A DNA stretch of 19,895 nucleotides from WJKP01 sp964531215. Lineage in GTDB: Bacteria > Patescibacteriota > Patescibacteriia > CAIXNZ01. Location of the stretch: positions 1 to 19,895 of the forward strand of contig CAZHFK010000021.1 of the NCBI GenBank assembly GCA_964531215.1. The letters run 5' to 3'. Within the stretch, counting starts at the first letter, position 1. Each line of letters opens with the position of its first letter. Below, one piece after another: positions 15,460 through 19,895 of this stretch. The notes beneath the pieces were generated by a model. That model saw only the letters and a list, made by a program, of their open reading frames with translations. It was not told the origin of the DNA and did no database searches. The position numbers and the translations under genes are program-made.

Positions 15460-15533
15460 GGGCAATTAGCTCAGTTGGTTAGAGCGCATCGTTGACGTCG
15501 ATGAGGTCAGTGGTTCGAATCCACTATTGCCCA
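15460..15533 (+). tRNA. tRNA-Val(GAC)
   Basis: Acceptor GGGCAAT/ATTGCCC, U8, D arm GCTC/GAGC with GTTGGTT in the loop, anticodon stem CATCG/CGATG with loop TTGACGT (anticodon GAC, 15494-15496), T arm AGTGG-TTCGAAT-CCACT, A73. CCA is not encoded. It reads GUU/GUC and is charged by the ValRS encoded at 10427-13147. A tandem repeat array starts at its 3' end. Confidence 0.95.
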
Positions 15534-15534
15534 C

Positions 15535-15775
15535 ACTTCGGTCTTAACTTCGTTAAGCCCTCAGTGTCTTCGCCCCTTTTTACCGAAGTCATTGACAAGC
15601 GATAGCGAGAAAATGACACCCTTCACATTCGTTCAGGGCTCAGGGTGTTTACAACACCGTGAGCGAAGGCACCGACGAACGTAGTGAGGAGGTGACAAAT
15701 AACTTCGTTAAAACTCAGGGTGTCTTTGACACACTCAACGAAGGAGCTGACGAGTCTTTAGACGAGGAAATGACA
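15535..15775 (+). repeat. Three tandem 78-79 bp hairpin repeats
   Basis: Units of about 15541-15618, 15619-15697 and 15698-15775 align from an ACTTCGTTnA...CTCAGGGTGTYT head to a GAGGAAATGACA-like tail. Each holds a large hairpin (GCTCA...TGAGC in unit 2; CTTCGTT...AACGAAG with an inner GTGTC/GACAC in unit 3; in unit 1 ACTTCGGT/ACCGAAGT) and a small one whose arms differ but still pair (GC/GC, AC/GT, GTC/GAC). That pattern suggests conservation of structure over sequence. There is no protein frame and no CRISPR-like spacer layout. Confidence 0.75.
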
Positions 15776-15989
15776 TATACACATTGCGTACTCTCTCAGT
15801 AACAATCCCCCCCCTTTATTTTTGTCGCTAAGAGTGAACTCGACTACTTTTTACTCTTTTGTTAATAAAAGATTCAAATCCCTTAGGGTCTACACTTCGA
15901 TTTTTGTTTTTTTATTTGATTAACCTATCTATATCATTATTTATAAAAAAATGCTAAACTAATTAGAGTTAATTTACTTAATCAAATTC
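15776..15989 (+). promoter_or_regulatory. Gene-free stretch with the zinc-ribbon gene's promoter
   Basis: No gene was found. Near its end TGC-TAAACT (15952-15960) fits an extended -10, giving a leader of about 23 bases without an SD. A run of eight C (15809-15816 region) is conspicuous but unexplained. Confidence 0.4.
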
Positions 15990-16577
15990 ATGGAAAAATC
16001 CAAACAAAACAAATCAGAATACACGGCTACTTGTGCTGAATGCGGAGTAAAATTTGAACTCCCATTCATCCCAACCAGTGACAAACCTGTCTACTGTAAC
16101 ACTTGTTTTAAAAACAAACGAAATCAAGGACGAAATAATCGTGGCGGTCGAGACAGAAGGGACAGAAGAGACAGGCAAATGTTCACAGCAATCTGCGACA
16201 ACTGCGGTAAAAAAGCCCAAGTACCTTTTCGACCATCTGGTGATAAACCAATTTATTGTGATAACTGCTTTGGCAAAGTCAACAAAGGGGTAGGGCAAAA
16301 ATCCGACAATCTGCAAGAAATCAATAAAAAACTTGATCTTATTATTGAATCACTTGTAGCTGCAAAAATAATCAAACTTCCAAAAGAAGAAAAACCTAAA
16401 AAAGAAACTAAAAAAACAGCAACAAAAAAAGAACCAGCCAAAAAGAAAGCTACAGCAAAAAAGACTACCCCAAAGGGGTCTAGCAAACCTACTAAGAAAA
16501 AAGCACCGGCAAAAAAGAAAACTACTGCCAAGAAAAAAATAACCGCTAAAAAAACTAATACTAAAAAGAAAAAATAA
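15990..16577 (+). CDS. Double zinc-ribbon protein with RGG-like linker and histone-H1-like Lys/Ala tail (195 aa)
   Basis: Two zinc ribbons of the 'CxxCG..f.vPF.P.gdkPvYC..CF' type: C15/C18 with C36/C39, and C69/C72 with C90/C93. They are joined by an Arg/Gly/Asp linker (NRGGRDRRDRRDR, 50-62). A predicted short coiled coil (SDNLQEINKKLDLIIESLVAA) follows at about 105-125, then 65 residues of Lys with Ala/Thr/Pro in AKKKATAKK-like repeats, as in histone H1 or bacterial HU/Hc1 tails. Single ribbons of this type are common in candidate-phyla proteins. Nucleic-acid binding, perhaps with dimerisation through the coiled coil, is inferred. The gene is preceded by an extended -10 but no SD and followed by a strong repeat-derived terminator. 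Confidence 0.85.
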   Translation: MEKSKQNKSEYTATCAECGVKFELPFIPTSDKPVYCNTCFKNKRNQGRNNRGGRDRRDRRDRQMFTAICDNCGKKAQVPFRPSGDKPIYCDNCFGKVNKGVGQKSDNLQEINKKLDLIIESLVAAKIIKLPKEEKPKKETKKTATKKEPAKKKATAKKTTPKGSSKPTKKKAPAKKKTTAKKKITAKKTNTKKKK

Positions 16578-16580
16578 AAA

Positions 16581-16650
16581 AACCCCATTGTCATCCTGAG
16601 TGCAACGAAAGATTCTTCACTTTGTTCAGAATAACAATGGGGATTTTTAT
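16581..16650. terminator. Bidirectional terminator built from a palindromic repeat
   Basis: CCCCATTGT (16583-16591) pairs with ACAATGGGG (16634-16642); between them lies a CATCCTGAG...TTCAGAAT palindrome of the widespread 'TGTCATCCTGAG' repeat family. T-runs follow on the plus strand (ATTTTTATTT) and on the minus strand (TTTTTTTATTTTT). It separates the convergent zinc-ribbon and chorismate mutase genes. Confidence 0.85.
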
Positions 16651-16916
16651 TTCATTATCTTTTTCTGAATATCTTTTGATTCATCAATTATATTCTTCCA
16701 GATCTTTTGCAAAAAAGTCTTTTTTAAACCGTGCTTTTTGGCAAACTTATCAAGTTTTTTATCAATATCCACTTCTCTGGCTTTTTGCAACATGGGAATT
16801 TTATGTTTTTTCTTGATCTTGCCAACTTTTTCCACCAGTTTTTTTCGTTTTTTAAATAATTTCATGATATCATCATCCAATTTATCAATTTCTTTACGAA
16901 CTTTGGTTAAAGGCAT
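16647..16916 (-). CDS. aroQ: Monofunctional AroQ-type chorismate mutase
   Basis: AroQ enzymes convert chorismate to prephenate on the way to Phe and Tyr. This 89-aa protein is a bare AroQ domain. With an offset of four residues from the E. coli domain, the active-site set is present: R7, R24, K35, R47, E48, S80 and Q84; only the Asp equivalent of D48 is Gln (Q44). The sequence is very Lys-rich. There is no signal peptide, so it is cytoplasmic. No other shikimate-pathway gene is in view, which is odd for a genome of this type. Its promoter (TGTTATAAT, 16958-16950) is back to back with that of the HTH/ParB operon. No SD. Confidence 0.85.
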   Translation of the reverse strand: MPLTKVRKEIDKLDDDIMKLFKKRKKLVEKVGKIKKKHKIPMLQKAREVDIDKKLDKFAKKHGLKKTFLQKIWKNIIDESKDIQKKIMK

Positions 16917-16949
16917 AGTTTTTAAAATTAATTTTTATTACTTTTTTTT

Positions 16950-16958
16950 ATTATAACA
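16950..16958 (-). promoter_or_regulatory. Promoter of the chorismate mutase gene
   Basis: Minus strand TG-T-TATAAT, a consensus extended -10. The corresponding -35 position overlaps the -35 of the divergent plus-strand promoter, so the two promoters could compete. Confidence 0.6.
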
Positions 16959-16974
16959 TAAATTTGAATTATTG

Positions 16975-17050
16975 TTGACAAAATTCTTAACAAATGTTAA
17001 GTTTTGATATTCTGATAATTTCAGAAAAATCGTTGTTTGACAACAAGGAG
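16975..17050 (+). promoter_or_regulatory. Promoter of the HTH/ParB operon with three inverted repeats
   Basis: TTGACA (16975-16980), 17 bases, TAAGTT (16998-17003). Three short palindromes follow in series: CTTAAC-aaat-GTTAAG (16986-17001) across the spacer and -10, TTCTGA-taatt-TCAGAA (17010-17026) near the start site, and GTTGT-ttg-ACAAC (17032-17044) touching the strong SD AAGGAGGTGAT. The first two sit where a repressor would block transcription, and the third where it could affect translation. Confidence 0.6.
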
Positions 17051-17059
17051 GTGATATAA

Positions 17060-17797
17060 ATGCGAGAATATTATTCACAGGAAATAATGCGCGGTCATCT
17101 TGATGAATGTTTGGCTAATTTAAACCATAAATTTGCTAAAAAAAATCAGGCTCAAACAAAACAAATTTTACTAAAATCTATGGCTAATTTTTGTGGTGTA
17201 AGCACTGACAGCACTAGACGCTGGTTACACAACATCAATAGTCTGCCTATTTCAGATAAAAAAATCAAATTAATGTGTTTTCTTGATTTGTTAGGCTATA
17301 AAATTATTGAGCTGGAAAACATGACTGAAAGTTTACGTGGGTTAACTGAAATTATTGCTTTTAATCTAGTGGGGCTATCTGAAGCAACAAAAATAATCGG
17401 TTATAGCAACACTTCAAGGCTTATTGAAATTATAAAAGGTCTTGAAAATCCCGGCCCCCAAAAACAACGAAAAATATGGGATCTTTGGACGGCCCAAAAA
17501 GAGGAATTAAAACAAACTAAACAAATGGCTTTTAATTCATTGCCTGAATCTGTTTTGACAGTACTTAAAGATACCGAAGAAATCTCAATCTCAGGAACCG
17601 ATCAAAATGAAAAAGCTGCTTTATGCCGCGCCAATTTTGACGCCATGGCCACTTTATTAAAATTTATAAGACTACCCAGTTTTAAAAATCTAACCGAGCA
17701 GGAACTTTTTGCTCTTTTATCCAGTCATGATGTCAAAATATTATCTGAACTGACTGATGAATTACAAGAAATAAAAACGAAATGCTTACCGGAATAA
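17060..17797 (+). CDS. Hypothetical protein with two helix-turn-helix-like segments (245 aa)
   Basis: First gene of a two-gene operon with the ParB-like gene (23-base gap). The ATG at 17060 follows a perfect AAGGAGGTGAT. Residues 36-60 (LLKSMANFCGVSTDSTRRWLHN) look like an HTH in which the second helix follows GVS, and 104-127 (VGLSEATKIIGYSNTSRLIEII) like a second, MerR/XRE-like one. The remainder (150-245) is helical, with an acidic C-terminal stretch. No membrane segment or enzymatic motif is visible. I do not recognise the family. Its position in front of a ParB-like gene, under a promoter with three palindromes, suggests an autoregulating DNA-binding partner, which is inference. Confidence 0.8.
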   Translation: MREYYSQEIMRGHLDECLANLNHKFAKKNQAQTKQILLKSMANFCGVSTDSTRRWLHNINSLPISDKKIKLMCFLDLLGYKIIELENMTESLRGLTEIIAFNLVGLSEATKIIGYSNTSRLIEIIKGLENPGPQKQRKIWDLWTAQKEELKQTKQMAFNSLPESVLTVLKDTEEISISGTDQNEKAALCRANFDAMATLLKFIRLPSFKNLTEQELFALLSSHDVKILSELTDELQEIKTKCLPE

Positions 17798-17820
17798 AAA
17801 ATAAACCAAAGGAGGTCATA

Positions 17821-18621
17821 ATGGCAAAGAAAAAAATAGTTGTTGTTCCCTTGGCTGAATTAAAAGAAAATTTTTATGTCCGTCAAATATTAAATGAAAA
17901 CCATGCTATTATGCTGGGCTGTTTACTGGAAGACGGGGTTGAATTACCCCCGATTCTGATTACTCCTGATTATCAGGTAATTGATGGGCGACATCGTATT
18001 GTGGCTCACGACATGATAGGCCGAACCGAAATCAAAGCAAAAATTATTGATGACAAGGATAAAGTCAGTCTTATTGCCATGGCTTACAACGCCAATACCG
18101 GAGGGGCCCTGCCTCCGACCAAAGAAGACACCGAACATACGATTCGGTTGTTACTGGAGCAAACTGTCAGTGAGAAAAAAATCAAAGAAATGCTAGAAGT
18201 CCCGAGCAGTTTGAGCCGTAAATGGATTGACAATGTCAAATCAAAAATAAACCGCCAAAAACTGATGACTGCCTTGGATGCTATTAGCGAAGGCGAACTG
18301 ACTGCCAAACAAGCGGCTGATAAATACGGGATACCGCCTAATAAACTCAAGGAAGCTTTATCAGGCCGACGTAAGAAAAAAGACGAAGAAGACGCGGTTT
18401 CTGCTATGAAAAAAGAGATAAGTAAACGTTTTAGTTCTTTTAACCAACAAACCGCCCATATGCTCGGTAAATTACTTAAACTGGTTGAAGATGCTGATGT
18501 AACGCCACAACAGGCTAACGATATCATCAATGACCTAGAAAAAAAACAAGCAAATTCAGCCCATAATATTGCTAAATGGAAAAAAAGATTTCGCGCAGCT
18601 TATGGACAAGAAGATGAATAA
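17821..18621 (+). CDS. ParB-like DNA-binding protein (266 aa)
   Basis: The start is the ATG at 17821, six bases after AAAGGAGGTCATA begins; an earlier in-frame ATG at 17782 lies inside the previous gene and has no SD. Residues 1-92 form a ParB/Srx-type N-terminal domain with the signature VIDGRHR (53-59) and the preceding LPPILITPDYQ strand. 99-136 contains the linker and an HTH (SEKKIKEMLEVPSSLSRKWI), and 161-185 a second possible HTH (TAKQAADKYGIPPNKLKEAL). The C-terminus is basic and helical. Unlike chromosomal ParB it has no obvious GERR box (the corresponding region reads NANTGGALPP), so CTP-clamp activity is doubtful; plasmid- or phage-type ParB-like regulators are the nearer comparison. 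No parA is in the window. A terminator follows. Confidence 0.85.
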   Translation: MAKKKIVVVPLAELKENFYVRQILNENHAIMLGCLLEDGVELPPILITPDYQVIDGRHRIVAHDMIGRTEIKAKIIDDKDKVSLIAMAYNANTGGALPPTKEDTEHTIRLLLEQTVSEKKIKEMLEVPSSLSRKWIDNVKSKINRQKLMTALDAISEGELTAKQAADKYGIPPNKLKEALSGRRKKKDEEDAVSAMKKEISKRFSSFNQQTAHMLGKLLKLVEDADVTPQQANDIINDLEKKQANSAHNIAKWKKRFRAAYGQEDE

Positions 18622-18635
18622 TCTTTTTCTAATTA

Positions 18636-18670
18636 AATCCCAAAGCCTAAAAACTTTGGGATTTTTATTT
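18636..18670 (+). terminator. Terminator of the HTH/ParB operon
   Basis: AATCCCAAAG (18636-18645) pairs with CTTTGGGATT (18654-18663) over an 8-base loop and is followed by TTTATTTT. Confidence 0.85.
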
Positions 18671-18682
18671 TAAAAATAAACT

Positions 18683-18691
18683 TGCTATTAT
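18683..18691 (+). promoter_or_regulatory. Extended -10 giving a leaderless queA mRNA
   Basis: TGC-TATTAT ends 7 bases before the queA ATG (18699), so transcription should begin at or within one base of the start codon. There is no SD. Confidence 0.55.
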
Positions 18692-18698
18692 TAAAGAC

Positions 18699-19829
18699 AT
18701 GAAAAAACAATATAATTTGCAGACTTATAATTTTAATTTACCCAAAAAATTAATCGCGCAACAACCGGCTGAGCCGGCTGATACTTGCCGGCTTTTGGTT
18801 TTAGATAAAAAAATAAATAAAATTACTGATGATAAATTTTTAAATTTAACTGATTATCTGCAAAAAGGTGACGTATTGGTTTTTAATAATTCCAAAGTTA
18901 TCCCGGCCAGGTTAATTGGCCAAAAACCAACCGGCGGTAAAGTTGAAATTTTATTATTAAAACAAATCAACACCAATACCTGGGAATGTTTGGTTGGGAA
19001 TCTGCCTATTAAAAAACAAGTTAATGCCAAAATCTTTTTTCCGCACAACCAAAGTTCAGATGACCTGGCAGGAACTATTATTTCAAGAACCAAAGAAACC
19101 GCACAAATAAAATTTAATTTATCCGGGCAAAAATTAATGAAGCAAATTTTTGCAATCGGTCAAATGCCAACACCGCCTTATATTAAACGCCTTGCCCGGC
19201 AAAACGAATACCAAACTTTTTTTGCCAATGAAAAAAAACTGGGTTCAGTAGCTGCCCCGACAGCCGGTCTTCATTTTACCCAAAGAATATTTAAAAAATT
19301 ACAGCAAAAAGGCGTACAAATAGAATTTATTACTTTACATGTGGGGCTGGGTACTTTTGCGCCGATCAAAGAAAATGATATTTCTAAACACCAAATTCAT
19401 TCAGAATATTTTGAACTGGATAAATCTACTGCTGATCGTTTAAACAAGGCAAAAAAAGAAGGGCGCCGAATCATTACAGTTGGGACTACAAGTGTTAGAG
19501 TTTTAGAATCTTGTTGTCGCCCGAGTTGTCATCCTGAGCCTGTCGAAGCATCTAACGAGGCCGGATCTAAAAAAAATATAACATTTCAACATGCTCAATA
19601 TGATATTTTATTAAAACCTCAAAAAGGCTCTACCTCAATCTACATCTACCCAAATTATAAATTTAAATTTATAGACGCAATTATTACTAATTTTCATTTA
19701 CCGCAATCAAGCTTAATTCTTCTGGTCTCGGCTTTTGCCGGAACCGAGTTTATTAAAAAAGCTTACCGGCATGCCATTAAGCAAAAATACCGTTTTTATT
19801 CTTTTGGCGATGTTATGCTGATCAAATAA
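18699..19829 (+). CDS. queA: S-adenosylmethionine:tRNA ribosyltransferase-isomerase (queuosine synthesis)
   Basis: QueA transfers and isomerises the ribosyl group of SAM onto preQ1-tRNA to make epoxyqueuosine at the wobble position. Family signatures cover the full length: CRLLVLD (30-36), VLVFNNSKVIPARLIG (59-74), TGGKVEILLL (78-87), GSVAAPTAGLHFT (182-194), LHVGLGTFAPI (213-223), VGTTSVRVLES (261-271) and NFHLPQSSLILLVSAFAG (331-348). Residues 272-290 (CCRPSCHPEPVEASNEAGS) are not part of the family: they are the in-frame translation of a palindromic repeat (TGTCATCCTGAGCCTGTCGA from 19527), inserted in the variable loop between VLES and IYIYP. The 376-aa length is about 20 above usual. The mRNA looks leaderless. 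No other queuosine gene is in view. Confidence 0.96.
   Translation: MKKQYNLQTYNFNLPKKLIAQQPAEPADTCRLLVLDKKINKITDDKFLNLTDYLQKGDVLVFNNSKVIPARLIGQKPTGGKVEILLLKQINTNTWECLVGNLPIKKQVNAKIFFPHNQSSDDLAGTIISRTKETAQIKFNLSGQKLMKQIFAIGQMPTPPYIKRLARQNEYQTFFANEKKLGSVAAPTAGLHFTQRIFKKLQQKGVQIEFITLHVGLGTFAPIKENDISKHQIHSEYFELDKSTADRLNKAKKEGRRIITVGTTSVRVLESCCRPSCHPEPVEASNEAGSKKNITFQHAQYDILLKPQKGSTSIYIYPNYKFKFIDAIITNFHLPQSSLILLVSAFAGTEFIKKAYRHAIKQKYRFYSFGDVMLIK
19527..19553 (+). repeat. Palindromic-repeat insertion inside queA
   Basis: It begins TGTCATCCTGAGCCTGTCGA and encodes (S)CHPEPVEAS, the characteristic translation of the widespread TGTCATCCTGAG repeat. The same repeat head is in the terminator at 16589. 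The insert keeps the reading frame. Confidence 0.8.
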
Positions 19830-19841
19830 GTTGACAAATTA

Positions 19842-19895
19842 TGTTACAATTGCAGCAATTAGGGTTACATTTGGGATTTCGTTCACATGTGGTAT
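19842..19895. repeat. Terminal inverted repeat, right copy
   Basis: Exact reverse complement of 1-54. Read outward it starts with an extended -10-like TGTTACAAT and contains GCAGCAATTAGGGTTACA; the function of the repeated sequence beyond the contig is unknown. Confidence 0.9.

Noticed and set aside
15535..15775. CRISPR array
   Set aside because: Units are contiguous 78-79 bp repeats without unique spacers, and no cas gene is present.
16014..16594. Minus-strand open frames opposite the zinc-ribbon gene
   Set aside because: They are shadows of the Lys-rich coding strand (Phe/Val-rich translations) with no start signals.
17782..17820. Upstream ATG for the ParB-like gene
   Set aside because: It lies inside the preceding gene without an SD, whereas the ATG at 17821 has a perfect one.
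1..19895. Complete circular plasmid
   Set aside because: The terminal repeat is inverted, not direct, and the window holds single-copy housekeeping genes.

Overview
This AT-rich window looks like one metagenome-assembled contig from a small-genome bacterium, most likely of the Patescibacteria (CPR). That is an inference from the style of the sequence: compact housekeeping genes often lacking a Shine-Dalgarno (SD) sequence, tRNAs without encoded CCA, large secreted multidomain proteins, a REP-type (Y1) transposase, and palindromic repeats of the 'HPEPVE'-coding kind. No rRNA is present to prove it. A run of ten Ns (4945-4954) marks a scaffold gap. The first and last 54 bases are perfect inverted copies, so the assembly probably stopped at a repeat present on both sides.

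Layout. 1-720: a promoter and SD drive a small frameshifted gene (170-381), which converges on a small basic protein (421-621, minus). 721-4210 (minus): a lipoprotein and a large secreted M23 peptidase with Ig, FN3 and golvesin-like modules. 4211-5040: no protein gene; it holds the M23 leader and, on the plus strand, an apparently free-standing structured RNA (about 4634-5025) with its own promoter, a perfect 14-bp closing stem and terminator, and a stem-loop exposing ACCUCCUUUA, the canonical 3' tail (anti-SD) of 16S rRNA. 5041-13147 (minus): argS, a decayed REP-type transposase flanked by imperfect inverted repeats, tyrS, a secreted seven-blade RCC1 protein, valS. 13204-13594 (minus): a four-helix-bundle (S23/IVP-type) pseudogene with an amber codon and a frameshift.

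From 13680 onward nearly everything is on the plus strand. A DHH-family protein that has lost most metal ligands is followed by a 70-aa protein; then tRNA-Ile(UAU) and tRNA-Val(GAC), separated by a direct, interrupted copy and an inverted copy of the tRNA-Val 5' end; then three tandem 78-79 bp hairpin repeats; then a double zinc-ribbon protein with a histone-H1-like tail. A minus-strand AroQ chorismate mutase shares a divergent promoter region with a two-gene operon of a two-HTH protein and a ParB-like protein. queA, probably leaderless, ends the window; its coding region carries an in-frame palindromic-repeat insertion.

Functionally, most of the window is translation: three aminoacyl-tRNA synthetases, two tRNAs and tRNA queuosine modification. 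Around this are envelope proteins and a ParB/HTH regulatory or partition pair. The best candidates for undescribed biology are the anti-SD-bearing RNA, the ParB-like/HTH operon with its three-palindrome promoter, the catalytically degenerate DHH operon, and the palindromic repeats that have entered a tRNA copy, a terminator and the queA reading frame.
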